A stretch of 32,265 nucleotides of DNA from a bacterium (GCA_017467605.1 JAFUSQ010000045.1:1-32265), one strand, 5' to 3'. Positions 7,576 through 17,975 are shown, counted from the first letter of the stretch. The notes: generated by a model from the letters alone, not told the origin. Translations and numbers: made by a program.

Positions 7576-7709
7576 AAAATTCCTAACTATCATAACAATT
7601 CTATTATTTATAATTCACCAACGGAAATTATTACCAAAAAGTTTTGAGTTTAATAAATTTTTATAGCCGATAGGGTTAATCTTTAGTTTGTACTCAACTA
7701 ATTTAACGA

Positions 7710-7738
7710 TTGTATTTATTTTTCATCTTTTATATAAT
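7710..7738 (+). promoter_or_regulatory. Promoter of the AsmA/TamB-like gene
   Basis: TTGTAT (7710-7715), a 17-base spacer, then a perfect TATAAT (7733-7738). The expected start of transcription is about 7745-7748, at the ATG itself (7748), with no Shine-Dalgarno sequence. This implies a leaderless or nearly leaderless mRNA. Confidence 0.65.
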
Positions 7739-7747
7739 ACTTGTAAT

Positions 7748-10700
7748 ATGAAAAGAGAATGGAAAATTGCGACAGTATTGGGTAGTTTTGCGATGGCCTG
7801 CGGTTTATATGCGTGGGGAATACCTGCTGTTGTAAATCTTCCTGCTCATAAAAATTTTATAGAAAATAAAATATATGAAACTTCAGGCTACAAGGTTGAT
7901 ATTGGTAATCCAAAATTGTCTATGGGGTGGTTCCCGTCTGTTTGGATACAAAGTGATAATATTTCACTCTTTAATTATGATAATACCAAGGTTTTATCTG
8001 TGGATAATCCCAAGTTAAAATTAAGACTTTTGCCTTTATTGAGTAAAAAAATAGAAATAACTAATCTTTCTGCAACAAGAGAGTATGTAAATTTTGTATT
8101 TAAAGATTCTGATTTTTATATCGGGCAATATAAGCTTGAACCTCCGAAATCTCCGTCAGAGTTTAAATTGGCGAAGATGAATTTGAATATCGGTGAATAT
8201 AATATTTTACTTGACGATAAAAATAATAATCAAAAAGTAAGTTTGAACGGACTTTATTTCAGGCATGGAAAGTATATCCAAAATAAGCAGATGCAATTTG
8301 CAACTGAGGCAGTTTTTAATTCAGGAAAGAAAAGTGCAAATATTTTTGCAGATGTTGATATTAATCTCCCTATAGATAGGTTATCTGAGGATAAATTAAG
8401 AATTGATGCTCAAATAAATAATTTTGATTTGGCATCAATATCAGATTATGTAAGTTCTTTATCCGGAGGGAAAATTAAATCTTTAAGCGGATTTGTAAGT
8501 TTTAATGCCGATACGGTTAATGACAATTTTGGTCATAAAAAAGTTACTACTCGTCTTGAAACTGATAATTTAAAAATTATTGGTGCCGATAGAGCATCAT
8601 CAATAATTTATGACGATAAATTGACGGCAGATGTTAATTTCTTAACCGTTGATAACGGAATAATGTTTGAAAATACAGAGTTAAATGCCGATAAATTACA
8701 TGCAAAGGTTAACGGTAAAATTTTTGATTTAGGTCATAAAGAACCTAAATATGATGTTGAAGCGGAAGTTTATGATACGAGAATAGAAAATGCCGTTGCA
8801 ATACTTCCGGGTAGTGAGAAATTATTGCCTGATTTTAATTTATATAAACTTAAAAAATATGTGTTTTACGGCGATGGTCAAGGTAAATTAAAATTTAAGG
8901 GAAAGGGTATAAAACCGAATGTAACAGGAGAAGTTAAGCTCAGAGATGCATATCTTATTAAACCGATTAAGGGTGCAAATGCTAATGCAAGTATTGATTT
9001 GAAATTTATAGGGCAGAAAATGTTGTTAAATGTTTTTGTCCCAACTACAAATAATCAAAGTGTTACGGTTAAAGGTAATGTATTGCTTGATGGTTCAAAA
9101 TATTCCGAATTAAATATTAAAAGTACGGATAGCGTATTATTAGAACCAGCAAGAGAAGTTTTAGTTCCTTTACATGAGATTTTAAAATTTCAATTGGGAC
9201 CTGTCCCTTTGATGAATATTGCAGGTATCGGAAATATAGATTTGCGTTCTTCAGGTACTAAATTAGATCCGCATATTTGGGGAAATTTTAATTTTAGAGA
9301 TGTAATTTTATCTTTTATTGACATCAATAATTTAGAGCTTCACAAAGGGGCAGGGGAAGTTCTTTTTGATGATAAAAAAATTACTTTTAAAAGTACGCAA
9401 GCATTTATTGACGGAAAACCGGTTGAAGTTAATGGTGATTGCGTTATTTTGGGAAAATTGAATGTTTATGTAACTTCAAAATCTCAGGATATTAAAAAGT
9501 TAATAAAAGCAGTTAATTCTTCTCCATTGCTTGTTGATATTCAAAAAGTTGTGAAGCCATTTACAAAACCTGATGGTACGGCTGATTTATTTATTCACGT
9601 GTACGGGTTAGTTAAAGATGCTGAAGAAATGGTGTTTAATCAAGATTTATTTGCAAAAGGTACAATAAAACTGCATAATGCTAAAACTGTTATGCAGGAT
9701 ACATATTTACCTTTTACTGGTGTAAACGGTATTGTCAATTTTGATCAATATAATTCAGATTATGATGTTACCGGTAATGTACGCCAATCAAATGTTCATG
9801 TTTGGGGGACAGGCACAAATTCTCAAATAAATTTGAAGGCTCATTCTGATAAACTAAAATTAGCTGATGTATTTGAACTTTTGCACCCTGATATGGTTCT
9901 GCCTTATAAAAAAGAAATAGGTGAAATTTATACTTCATTTAATGCTTCATATAACGGAAAAGCTGAAGCGGGAAAGATTGATTATAATAAAATATCAGTT
10001 GACGGTAAAATAATTTCTAATATGACTGCTAACAATCCGATAAAAACAGAAGGCGGGACTTTTACAATTAAAAATGGTTTGTTGAGTACGTCAAATTTAA
10101 AAGGTTTATTTAATAATAATCCGTTTGCCCTTTCATTTGTTATGAACAATATTGATAAAGGTCAGATGAGTATAGCTCAAGCAAAATATAATTTTAAAAA
10201 TTTTGATTTGAGTTCAATTAGTACAATTAAAAATCAAATTAAACTTCCGAAAGAATTGGCCTCACAAATTGATAATATAGCTAATGTGAAAGGTAATATA
10301 GATATTTCCGGAAGTATTTCAAATAATAATATAAATGCTGATACAAATTTGAAATCAGTTTCGTTTGTTTATAAACCATTTGATGCGGTAGTGAAAATTA
10401 TAAACGGGAATGCCAATATTCGAGGAAATGTTTTATATTTGGATAAAATTAATTCTACAGTAAGCTCTATGCCCGTCTTTTTGAATGGTAAAATCTCTAA
10501 TATTTATCAAAATCCGAATTTGAATTTATTTATAAGTTCTAAATTAACACAAAACTTTTTTGACAGATTCTATAACTCAAAAGCTGTTTATCCTGTAAAA
10601 ATTAAAGGTGATATAAACTTTTATACAAGGTTAAATGGTGTTTTAAATTCTTTGAATGCAAAATCTAACCTTAATCTTGCCGAAAACGCTTCGATTTATT

Positions 10701-12247
10701 ACATGGGTGCAACAATTGCAGGAGCACCGACCGGAACTTTAAATTCAGACGGAATGACAACAAACCCTGTTTCTGTTATTTCGGATATAATACTTTATCC
10801 TAACAGATTGAGAGTGAATTCGCTGAATTATAACCAAACAATTACTTCTCAAAATAAGAAAAAATCTGAACAAAATCAGGTTTCTATGTCCGGAGATTTG
10901 TATTTATTAAAAGATAAAATTGTTGGCTTTAAAAACTTTAAAATTAAAACTGCAAATCCTACGAATGCGAGAATTTTCAATGTCTTATTCAAAAAACCTA
11001 CTATAAAACAAGGAGTATTTACTACGGATTTATTAATTAACGGTACTTCAGAAATTCCTTATATATTAGGTTTTCTAAATATAAAAAGTGTGGATATTCC
11101 GCTTTTTAATTCTACAGTCAGAGATATTAACTTAGATTTTCAAAAAGATTATATTAATCTTGATTCTAAGTCTATTGTCTTGACCAATGATATATTAATG
11201 CAGGCAAAAATAGTTAATAATTTAGTTAAACCTATAAGAATTGAAGATATAAATATACAAATGGACGAATTAGATTTGAATGTTGTAGCATCTTCAATAA
11301 GTGATTTGGAGGCTGACAGTACAAGAAAAAATCGTAACAAATCTGATGAAAACACTCAATTATTTGCTCCTGATACCGTTATAATTAAAAATGCTCAAAT
11401 TAATGCGGATAATGTTCTTATTAAAAAGGCCCAAGCTAAAAATTTTAAGTCTCATATTACATTAGGTAGTGAGCAAAAATTAAGGATTGATAATTACAGT
11501 TTCGATATTGCTAATGGGACGGTAGACGGAAATATTGTTTATGACTTAAAAAATCTCAAAGGTGATGCTGATATGAACATCAATAATGCTGATGCTCAGA
11601 TTATTGCTGAAAACTTCTTTGATATGACAGGTCAGGTTTACGGTATTGTAACAGGGAAATTGAATGCTTCTTGCTCCGGTATTACAAGTGTTGATTGTGT
11701 AAATACTTTATCAGGAAGCGGAGATTTTGAAGTAATTGATGGCAGAATGCCTAAACTCGGTTCTCTTGAATACCTGTTAAAAGCAGGAAATTTAATTACT
11801 GGCGGAGTTACAGGAGTTTCAATTAATGGTATTATTGATCTTATTACTCCTTTAAAAACCGGTAATTTTAACAGTATTAGCGGGAATGTTCATGTAGAAA
11901 ACGGTGTTGCTGACGATATAAATGTGTATTCAAACGGTAATGATTTGAATATGTATATGACAGGCAGTTACAATTTATCTACTCTTGTTGCCGATATGGA
12001 AGTATATGGAAGTTTATCAAAAAACATTTCAACACTTTTGGGCAGAATTGGTAATACCTCTTTGAATACTTTATTTAATACTATTCCCGGAGTAAAAATA
12101 AATGAAATTAATCCAAAATCCACAAGTAATATAAATAAAATTCCTAATTTTGATAAGTCTAATATTTTGAGAGTTTTTAAAGCCGAAATTTATGGTGATA
12201 TTAACGGGAATAATTATGTTAAAAGTTTCCGATGGATAAAGGATTAG
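7748..12247 (+). CDS. AsmA/TamB-like envelope protein
   Basis: A 1499-aa protein with one N-terminal membrane anchor (about residues 5-28, basic MKREWK before it). It is followed by a very long, Asn/Asp/Lys-rich beta-repeat body without Cys clusters. The C-terminal third has the AsmA-family pattern: LSGSGDFEVIDGRMPKLGSL, then a TPLKTGNFNSISGNVHVENG region. The family (AsmA, YhdP, TamB) forms periplasm-spanning grooved beta rods that move phospholipid or aid outer-membrane assembly. This implies a diderm envelope. The 4.5-kb length is typical of the larger members. ATG 7748 is preferred over an ORF extension at 7688, because the promoter's TATAAT ends nine bases before it and the basic-plus-hydrophobic start follows. 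It converges on gyrA. Confidence 0.85.
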   Translation: MKREWKIATVLGSFAMACGLYAWGIPAVVNLPAHKNFIENKIYETSGYKVDIGNPKLSMGWFPSVWIQSDNISLFNYDNTKVLSVDNPKLKLRLLPLLSKKIEITNLSATREYVNFVFKDSDFYIGQYKLEPPKSPSEFKLAKMNLNIGEYNILLDDKNNNQKVSLNGLYFRHGKYIQNKQMQFATEAVFNSGKKSANIFADVDINLPIDRLSEDKLRIDAQINNFDLASISDYVSSLSGGKIKSLSGFVSFNADTVNDNFGHKKVTTRLETDNLKIIGADRASSIIYDDKLTADVNFLTVDNGIMFENTELNADKLHAKVNGKIFDLGHKEPKYDVEAEVYDTRIENAVAILPGSEKLLPDFNLYKLKKYVFYGDGQGKLKFKGKGIKPNVTGEVKLRDAYLIKPIKGANANASIDLKFIGQKMLLNVFVPTTNNQSVTVKGNVLLDGSKYSELNIKSTDSVLLEPAREVLVPLHEILKFQLGPVPLMNIAGIGNIDLRSSGTKLDPHIWGNFNFRDVILSFIDINNLELHKGAGEVLFDDKKITFKSTQAFIDGKPVEVNGDCVILGKLNVYVTSKSQDIKKLIKAVNSSPLLVDIQKVVKPFTKPDGTADLFIHVYGLVKDAEEMVFNQDLFAKGTIKLHNAKTVMQDTYLPFTGVNGIVNFDQYNSDYDVTGNVRQSNVHVWGTGTNSQINLKAHSDKLKLADVFELLHPDMVLPYKKEIGEIYTSFNASYNGKAEAGKIDYNKISVDGKIISNMTANNPIKTEGGTFTIKNGLLSTSNLKGLFNNNPFALSFVMNNIDKGQMSIAQAKYNFKNFDLSSISTIKNQIKLPKELASQIDNIANVKGNIDISGSISNNNINADTNLKSVSFVYKPFDAVVKIINGNANIRGNVLYLDKINSTVSSMPVFLNGKISNIYQNPNLNLFISSKLTQNFFDRFYNSKAVYPVKIKGDINFYTRLNGVLNSLNAKSNLNLAENASIYYMGATIAGAPTGTLNSDGMTTNPVSVISDIILYPNRLRVNSLNYNQTITSQNKKKSEQNQVSMSGDLYLLKDKIVGFKNFKIKTANPTNARIFNVLFKKPTIKQGVFTTDLLINGTSEIPYILGFLNIKSVDIPLFNSTVRDINLDFQKDYINLDSKSIVLTNDILMQAKIVNNLVKPIRIEDINIQMDELDLNVVASSISDLEADSTRKNRNKSDENTQLFAPDTVIIKNAQINADNVLIKKAQAKNFKSHITLGSEQKLRIDNYSFDIANGTVDGNIVYDLKNLKGDADMNINNADAQIIAENFFDMTGQVYGIVTGKLNASCSGITSVDCVNTLSGSGDFEVIDGRMPKLGSLEYLLKAGNLITGGVTGVSINGIIDLITPLKTGNFNSISGNVHVENGVADDINVYSNGNDLNMYMTGSYNLSTLVADMEVYGSLSKNISTLLGRIGNTSLNTLFNTIPGVKINEINPKSTSNINKIPNFDKSNILRVFKAEIYGDINGNNYVKSFRWIKD

Positions 12248-12255
12248 TATAGTAT

Positions 12256-12295
12256 AAAAAAGTGGCGAGGCTAAAAGCCTCGCCACTTTTTTTTA
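12256..12295. terminator. Strong bidirectional terminator between the AsmA-like gene and gyrA
   Basis: A perfect 12-bp GC-rich stem (12261-12272 with 12276-12287) has a 3-base loop. It is flanked by an A-run on the left and a T-run on the right, so it serves both converging genes. Confidence 0.92.
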
Positions 12296-12301
12296 TTTGA
12301 A

Positions 12302-14863
12302 TTAGTTTTGGTTATTTTCATCATCAAGCAAACTTGTTTGCTGAACTTCTTCTGTCGGTGTTTCAACTTCTGTTGATGAAGAAGATTTTATTGTTACGTC
12401 GTTTTCATCAGGATTAATAATCTTATTAACTGATACGACATAATCATTATCATTCAAGTTTTGAGCTCTAACACCTGTTGCAGGACGTCCTTGTTGAGAA
12501 ATTGAACCTGCATTCAATCTGGTAACAACTCCGTTTGCAGTAACAAGCATTATATCATCAGAATCTCTCACAATGGTTAATGCGACAAGTCTTGATGCAC
12601 TTGTTTTGAATTTAGTTGCAATAAGACCGATACCACCTCTGTTTTGTGTTCTGAATTCTGATAATTTTGTACGTTTTCCAAAGCCGTCAGAAGTTACAAC
12701 AAGTAAATCTGCATCATAGTCTTGCGGAACAATATCGCAGCCTACAATTTCATCACCTGAACGTAATTTCATTGAAATTACCCCTCTTGCACTTCTGCCT
12801 AACGGTCTTAAATCTTGGATTGGGAATCTGATTGCCATACCGCAAGATGTACCGATAATGATTTCGTCACGAGCGGTTGCAAGTTTAACCCAATTCAAAC
12901 TGTCTCCTTCATCAAGTCCGATTGCGATAATACCGTTACGTCTGATATTTGAGAAATTATCAAGCTCGATACGTTTGATGTTACCTTTTTTAGTAAGCAT
13001 AATTAAGTTCAATTCTTTAGAGAAACTGCTTACAGGTACAACTGCCGTAATCTTTTCATCTTGATCTATAGGAAGAACATTTACGATAGGTAAACCTTTA
13101 GCCTGACGTCCGCCTTCAGGGAAATCATATACATTTAAGCTATAAACTGTACCTTTAGATGAGAAGAACAATACTTTATCGTGCATCATTGCGGTAAAGA
13201 AATGTTGAATATCATCATCTTCTTTTGTTTTAATGCCGGATTTACCTCTTGTTGCACGGTTTTGACGTTCAAACGTATCAAGAGAAATTCGTTTTAAATA
13301 TCCTTGATGAGTTATAAATACTGCCATTGGAGTATTTGGAGTTAAGTCTTCGATTGTAACTTCTCCTTGTTCCGGCAGAATTTGAGTTTTTCTGTCATCG
13401 CCGTACTTTTCTTTGTCTTCAAGTAATTCAGTTTTAATAATTTCAAGAATTTTTTGGCGGCTTGCCAATATTGATTCATACTCAGAAATTTTCTTTAATA
13501 AGTCATCATATTCAGCTTTAACTTTATCTTGCTCCAATCCTGTCAAACGTCTTAATTGCATTTCAAGGATTGCATTTGCTTGATCTGTATCCAGTCCGAA
13601 CCTGCTCATCAAGCCATCTCTTGCATCATCAGTTGTTTTTGATTTTTTAATAAGTTCGATAACTTCGTCAATTGAGCCTAAAGCAATGATTAATCCTGCC
13701 AAAATATGAGCTCTGATTTTTGCTTTTTTCAGGAAGAAAATTGTTCTTCTTGTAACAATTTCAATTCGGTGTTCAACAAATTCGTTTAATACTTCGTACA
13801 AATTCATTAAACGCGGCTGTTTCCCGCAAAGAGCAACCATATTAACACCAAAGGTTGTTGCTAGTTGAGTGTATTTATACAAATTGTTACGAACAACATC
13901 AGGTTTTGCATCACGCTTAAGTTCAATAACAATTCTCATTCCTTCTCTGTCGGATTCATCACGAATATCTGAAATCCCTTTAATTCTTTCATCTTTTACA
14001 AGTTCTGCAATTTTTTCAATCAATTGAGCTTTGTTAACTTGGTAAGGAATTTCAGTAACGACAATAGCAGTTCTGGCTTGTCGTCCACCGCCGCCTGCAA
14101 TTTCTTCAAATCCAGATACGGCAGACATTTTAATTGAACCTCTGCCTGTTTCGTAAGCTTGTTTGATATCATTTAATCCGATAATTGTTGCGGCAGTCGG
14201 GAAATCCGGACCTTTTATGTATTCCATAAGCTCAGGAATAGTAATTTTCGGATTATCAATCAATGCAATTGTACCGTCAACAATTTCGCAAAGGTTATGT
14301 GGAGGAATATTTGTTGCCATACCTACTGCAATTCCTGAAACACCGTTTAATAAGAGCATTGGAAGTCTTACAGGAAGAACTGAAGGTTCTTGTAATGAAC
14401 CGTCAAAGTTTGGTTCAAATTCAACAGTTTCGCAATCAATATCGGCAAGCATTGATTGTGTAATTTTGTGCATACGAGCTTCTGTATAACGCATAGCGGC
14501 TGCCCCGTCTCCGTCAACAGAACCGAAGTTTCCATGCCCGTCAACCATCAAATACCTTGTAGAAAAATCTTGAGCCATACGAACCAGTGCTTCGTAAACC
14601 GAACTGTCACCATGCGGGTGATACTTACCAAGAACTTCCCCTACGATTCTTGCACATTTTTTAAATGGCTTATCAGGATACATGCCAAGCTCGTTCATAG
14701 CATATAAAATACGTCTGTGAACAGGCTTTAATCCATCTCTAACGTCCGGCAATGCGCGTCCTACAATTACACTCATTGCATAGTCAATATATGAACGTTT
14801 CATTTCTTCTCTAATATTAACGGGAACAATTTTCCCATGTTCAAACATGTTTTGTTGAGTCAC
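12302..14863 (-). CDS. gyrA: DNA gyrase subunit A
   Basis: This is the breakage-reunion subunit of the ATP-dependent supercoiling type II topoisomerase (A2B2 with GyrB). It has [20 protein letters not shown] near the start, the quinolone-determining region [11 protein letters not shown], and the catalytic tyrosine in [13 protein letters not shown]-terminal six-blade beta-pinwheel follows, with repeats such as [11 protein letters not shown] and GRSARGVIS. The GyrA box at about residue 533 reads QNRATRG rather than QRRGGRG, as I recall for cyanobacterial GyrA. The acidic tail ends LLDDENNQN. Start: GTG 14863 has GGAGGG eight bases upstream. ATG 14848 has poor spacing, and ATG 14896 lies inside the promoter's expected untranscribed part. 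The resistance-determining Ser is unmutated. Intrinsic supercoiling ability cannot be judged from the box alone. Confidence 0.97.
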   Translation of the reverse strand: MTQQNMFEHGKIVPVNIREEMKRSYIDYAMSVIVGRALPDVRDGLKPVHRRILYAMNELGMYPDKPFKKCARIVGEVLGKYHPHGDSSVYEALVRMAQDFSTRYLMVDGHGNFGSVDGDGAAAMRYTEARMHKITQSMLADIDCETVEFEPNFDGSLQEPSVLPVRLPMLLLNGVSGIAVGMATNIPPHNLCEIVDGTIALIDNPKITIPELMEYIKGPDFPTAATIIGLNDIKQAYETGRGSIKMSAVSGFEEIAGGGGRQARTAIVVTEIPYQVNKAQLIEKIAELVKDERIKGISDIRDESDREGMRIVIELKRDAKPDVVRNNLYKYTQLATTFGVNMVALCGKQPRLMNLYEVLNEFVEHRIEIVTRRTIFFLKKAKIRAHILAGLIIALGSIDEVIELIKKSKTTDDARDGLMSRFGLDTDQANAILEMQLRRLTGLEQDKVKAEYDDLLKKISEYESILASRQKILEIIKTELLEDKEKYGDDRKTQILPEQGEVTIEDLTPNTPMAVFITHQGYLKRISLDTFERQNRATRGKSGIKTKEDDDIQHFFTAMMHDKVLFFSSKGTVYSLNVYDFPEGGRQAKGLPIVNVLPIDQDEKITAVVPVSSFSKELNLIMLTKKGNIKRIELDNFSNIRRNGIIAIGLDEGDSLNWVKLATARDEIIIGTSCGMAIRFPIQDLRPLGRSARGVISMKLRSGDEIVGCDIVPQDYDADLLVVTSDGFGKRTKLSEFRTQNRGGIGLIATKFKTSASRLVALTIVRDSDDIMLVTANGVVTRLNAGSISQQGRPATGVRAQNLNDNDYVVSVNKIINPDENDVTIKSSSSTEVETPTEEVQQTSLLDDENNQN

Positions 14864-14897
14864 TCCTCTTTCCCTCCAGTCCTTAACTATTAACATG

Positions 14898-14906
14898 ATT
14901 ATAGCA
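14898..14906 (-). promoter_or_regulatory. Extended -10 promoter of gyrA
   Basis: On the minus strand this is TG-C-TATAAT, a perfect -10 with the TGn extension. No clear -35 is seen. The start of transcription would be about 14891, giving a short leader with GGAGGG before the GTG at 14863. Confidence 0.65.
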
Positions 14907-14978
14907 CAAACATCATTGTTGTGGCGAATATCTTTACAAGGGGTAAAGTTTTTTTACAATAAAATAGCTCAAAAAAGC

Positions 14979-16571
14979 CTATAACGATTGTATTAATTCT
15001 TGATAGCCTTTGTGGTTGGAGTTTTTGTCGTATCTCATAAGCCGGCGTTTAGCTATTGTTTTAAGGATTTCTAATTTTTCAGGATTTCCGTTTTCTATAA
15101 AAAACATCATGGCTTGTTTTCGGTGTTCAAACAAATCATTTTCGGGCATTTTTGCCAGAAAATCTCCAAAAGTTTCAGGACGGCTTTTTCTATCCCACTC
15201 ATAGAACGGGGTATTTAAAAAGCAGAAATTTTTTGCATAAGACAGTATGCATGGTGTCCAAGAAACATCTTCATATTTTAAAATTCCGAGCGGGTGGGCT
15301 TTGACGATAGATGCTTTATACAATTTATTCCAAATTGCACAGTTGTAATACCCGGGAGTATATAAAATTTCAAAATATTTATCTATGTCAATCGGAGTAT
15401 CCGTTTCAAACGGAAGCTTGCAATGCAGGGTGTAGCCTTTGTCAACAAGTCTGTATAGAGGAGCAATTGCAATGTCACAGTCGTTTTTTGTTATTGAGTT
15501 ATACATACAGCTCATCATATTCGGACGAATAACGTCATCATTGTCCATAAATGCTATGTATTTCCCTTGTGCTTTTTCTATGCCGACGTTTCTGGCGTGA
15601 GCAACTCCGCCGTTTTCCTTTTGAATGGATACAATATTTTTGTAATTTTTTGCGTACCAGTCTATGACTTCTTGGGTTGTATCCGTACTTCCGTCATTTA
15701 TTATAAGTATTTCTAAGTTTTCAAAATCAGAGGCTAAAGCACTATCTATACTTCTTGCGATATAATCTTTCGCATTATATGCAGGTATTATCAATGAAAT
15801 TTCCGGTGTTGTATAATTTCTTGAACTTAATTTTACCAAAGCGGATTCAGATATAACAAATTGCCCGTTTGGAGTATTTAAGAATGCTTTTATCTTAAAT
15901 TCGGTATCTTCTTTGTAATTGTCAATATAAGCGTAATGACATTTTCCGTCATTGGTTTCAAAAATCGGATAATCAGAATTTTTAGCAAATACTGCAAATC
16001 CGTCAGCATAGCCTTTAAAGTTCCACGAAATAAACATTTTATTTTCAAAAGATTTATGGATTGTAACTTTTTCAAATTTATTTACATCAGGATTTAATAT
16101 TGCTGATGAATTTAGAATAATTCTTTCATTGTTATTAACAGAATAAGGTTTTATTTTATATGAAATTCCTTTTTCATAAGGTGTTTGAGCATAATTTTTT
16201 GCAAAATTTTGCACCCCTTTAAAATTTATACCATCTTCGCTTTTATATAATCTATAACCGTAAGAATTATGATATTCGCTGCATAAGATTTCTGTAATAT
16301 TAGAATTACTACAAGTGATTGCATCTATATTTTCAATTCCAAAAAATATTGTAGGAGATTGATCAACAATTTGACCGTTTTTTATTGCTCTGATAAATGC
16401 TTCGTTTTCTCCATACGGCATAAGAGATAATGTCGTGAAGTTTTCATTTTTTATTTGTGCACATTCTGTATAATTATTATCTCTACGTATAAAAATTTTG
16501 TAGAAATCAACATTTAACTTATCCCAAAAAAGGTGCAATTTTGAATTTTTAATTTCCAATCCGAATTTCAT
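14979..16571 (-). CDS. Family 2 glycosyltransferase with N-terminal beta domains
   Basis: A 530-aa protein. Residues 257 to about 480 are a GT2 GT-A domain: ISLIIPAYNAKDYIARSIDS, then the nucleotide-binding INDGSTD (291-297), RNVGIEKAQGKYIAFMDNDD with the metal-binding DNDD (343-346). It would transfer a sugar from a nucleotide donor in the cytoplasm, perhaps for surface glycan. Residues 1-250 look like about three short beta-sandwich (Fn3-like) repeats with conserved W/Y positions. N-terminal Fn3-like modules on a GT2 are uncommon. No transmembrane segment is seen. Acceptor and sugar are unknown. It sits alone between gyrA and a small unknown gene; TCCT on the plus strand marks AGGA six bases before the ATG. 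Confidence 0.88.
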   Translation of the reverse strand: MKFGLEIKNSKLHLFWDKLNVDFYKIFIRRDNNYTECAQIKNENFTTLSLMPYGENEAFIRAIKNGQIVDQSPTIFFGIENIDAITCSNSNITEILCSEYHNSYGYRLYKSEDGINFKGVQNFAKNYAQTPYEKGISYKIKPYSVNNNERIILNSSAILNPDVNKFEKVTIHKSFENKMFISWNFKGYADGFAVFAKNSDYPIFETNDGKCHYAYIDNYKEDTEFKIKAFLNTPNGQFVISESALVKLSSRNYTTPEISLIIPAYNAKDYIARSIDSALASDFENLEILIINDGSTDTTQEVIDWYAKNYKNIVSIQKENGGVAHARNVGIEKAQGKYIAFMDNDDVIRPNMMSCMYNSITKNDCDIAIAPLYRLVDKGYTLHCKLPFETDTPIDIDKYFEILYTPGYYNCAIWNKLYKASIVKAHPLGILKYEDVSWTPCILSYAKNFCFLNTPFYEWDRKSRPETFGDFLAKMPENDLFEHRKQAMMFFIENGNPEKLEILKTIAKRRLMRYDKNSNHKGYQELIQSL

Positions 16572-16592
16572 ATTCAGTCCTTTTATATTGTT

Positions 16593-16621
16593 ATTATAAC
16601 AAAAATTATTTTTTATGGAAA
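16593..16621 (-). promoter_or_regulatory. Promoter of the glycosyltransferase gene
   Basis: Minus strand: TTTCCA (16621-16616), a 17-base spacer, then TATAAT (16598-16593). It overlaps the 3' end of the upstream gene and gives a leader of about 15 bases with AGGA. Confidence 0.55.
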
Positions 16622-16920
16622 GATTTTTCAGTCATTTCAATCCATTTTGAGTGGTTGTAATTGTCGTAACTTTTGGCAAATTTTATTAGTGCACTAACCA
16701 GAATTCTGCCGCTATCTGATTTTCCTATGATAACGTAATCTCCTTGAGGATTTTCGCAGTACATTATTTCTTTGTGAACTATTTTATCGGTATGATTTTT
16801 CGGATTTTTATTTATCACCTCTCGAAGCCATTTGTGTAACAATTCCAGCGGTGTAGTTTTTCTTGTTAATATTTCATCATTATGTGCTTGTAAATATTTT
16901 GCAAATTCGGCTAATATCAT
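16606..16920 (-). CDS. Unknown small protein downstream of comF
   Basis: A 104-aa protein (MILAEFAKYLQ..., ending KSFHKK) that I do not recognise. It is charged and soluble-looking, with helices at the N-terminus and an apparent central beta hairpin around GDYVIIGKSDSGRILVSALI. It follows comF by two bases when ATG 16920 is used, with GGGGA five bases upstream. ATG 16932 would overlap the comF stop by ten bases and add MGIK. Tight coupling implies cotranscription with comF. No function can be assigned. Confidence 0.65.
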   Translation of the reverse strand: MILAEFAKYLQAHNDEILTRKTTPLELLHKWLREVINKNPKNHTDKIVHKEIMYCENPQGDYVIIGKSDSGRILVSALIKFAKSYDNYNHSKWIEMTEKSFHKK

Positions 16921-16922
16921 TT

Positions 16923-17570
16923 TTATCCCCATGGAGTAGTTGTTGCAAAGCAAATTATATCATAAATTCCGGCCTTATTAAAGGCTTTTATCATTTCTTC
17001 AAAAGTTGAACCTGTTGTGCATATATCATCTATTATTAGAATTTTTTTCTTCAAGTCTTTGCTTTTGTCAATTTCAAACGCCTCTGAAAGATTAATCATT
17101 CTTTGTGCTTTATTTAATTTATATTGCGGCTTTGTATCTTTTATCCTTTTTATCAGTTCAAAATTAATGTCGTATCCTGACAGTTTCGAAAATTCTTCTG
17201 CGACAAGCTCCATATGATTGTATTTTCTTTGTTTTTTTCTTTTTGGGAAAATTGGGACAGGAACAATTTGAAAATCATCTTCCAAAAAATCCATTTTTTG
17301 CCAATATTGCCACATAAATTTTGCCTGATAGTAAGCTAAGTCTTTTTGATTGTGGTATTTTAATCCCCTAATTAATTTTTGCAAATTTTTCTCATAAACT
17401 CCGGCACAATATATTTCTGTGTTAAAAACTTTCCGGTTAATTCCGACAGGCAAAAATTCGAGCTCATCAAAACATTTTGAGCACATTTTTACTGATTCTT
17501 TAGAACTTTTGCAGAAATAACATTTCTTTTTATAAATCCAATCCAGCAGCCCGATTAAAAAATTTTTCAT
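16923..17570 (-). CDS. comF: ComF family phosphoribosyltransferase-like protein
   Basis: A 215-aa ComF/GntX family protein, cytoplasmic, linked to DNA uptake in competent bacteria. It has an N-terminal four-cysteine zinc site (C17, C20, C30, C33). A phosphoribosyltransferase fold follows with PVPIFPKRKKQRKYNH (104-119) and the PRPP-type loop ILIIDDICTTGST (177-189). The length fits the family. An extended -10 ends six bases before the ATG and there is no Shine-Dalgarno sequence, so the mRNA may be leaderless. A small unknown gene follows directly. No other competence genes are in the window, so a role in uptake is only by family. Confidence 0.92.
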   Translation of the reverse strand: MKNFLIGLLDWIYKKKCYFCKSSKESVKMCSKCFDELEFLPVGINRKVFNTEIYCAGVYEKNLQKLIRGLKYHNQKDLAYYQAKFMWQYWQKMDFLEDDFQIVPVPIFPKRKKQRKYNHMELVAEEFSKLSGYDINFELIKRIKDTKPQYKLNKAQRMINLSEAFEIDKSKDLKKKILIIDDICTTGSTFEEMIKAFNKAGIYDIICFATTTPWG

Positions 17571-17576
17571 AGTTTG

Positions 17577-17585
17577 ATTTTAGCA
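17577..17585 (-). promoter_or_regulatory. Extended -10 promoter directly at the comF start
   Basis: Minus strand TG-C-TAAAAT, with six bases between it and the ATG at 17570. The expected transcription start falls on or beside the A of the start codon, so this is a leaderless-type promoter. Confidence 0.6.
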
Positions 17586-17710
17586 TAATATTGTTAAATC
17601 CGAAAAATTTTTATTTCCAATATACTTTAAATTTTTATAAACCAATAAATACCCTTTTTTTGTCCGTGTGACGGTTTGTAGTTTTTGTCATTGTGGCGGA
17701 CAATTATCGA

Positions 17711-17923
17711 ATGGACAAGCAATTATTAAGAAAGTTAGCGAAAAGAGTGAAAGAATTGCGAAAGTTAAACGGATATACTCAAGATGATTTATCTGCTTGT
17801 TCAAATATTGCTCGCTCAACATTAGGAAATATTGAAACTGCATCAAATGATATTACATTTTCAAAAGTAAATCAACTTGCTAAGGCTTTTAATATGTCTT
17901 TAGCTGAATTTTTAAACTTTTGA
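17711..17923 (+). CDS. XRE-family helix-turn-helix regulator
   Basis: A 70-aa single-domain DNA-binding protein of the Cro/C1 type. It shows the five-helix pattern: LAKRVKELRKLNGYTQDDLS, recognition helix around NIARSTLGNIETA, then FSKVNQLAKAFNMSLAEFLNF. No effector domain is present. Targets are unknown; it could act on the adjacent genes or on itself. The start is uncertain. ATG 17711 has TTGTAG (17676-17681), 17 bases, GACAAT (17699-17704) ending six bases before it, as in a leaderless mRNA. GTG 17693 would add six residues. Neither has a Shine-Dalgarno sequence. Confidence 0.88.
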   Translation: MDKQLLRKLAKRVKELRKLNGYTQDDLSACSNIARSTLGNIETASNDITFSKVNQLAKAFNMSLAEFLNF

Positions 17924-17975
17924 TTATTATAGTTTAAGTTTTTGCGAACACTAAATACAAATTTGCCGGATTTTG

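Noticed and set aside
14460-14640. Quinolone-resistance change in GyrA
   Set aside because: The critical Ser in HPHGDS is present; Glu at the second position is a normal variant in many bacteria.
14163-14707. Plus-strand ORFs antisense to gyrA
   Set aside because: gyrA on the minus strand is unambiguous; these are frame shadows.
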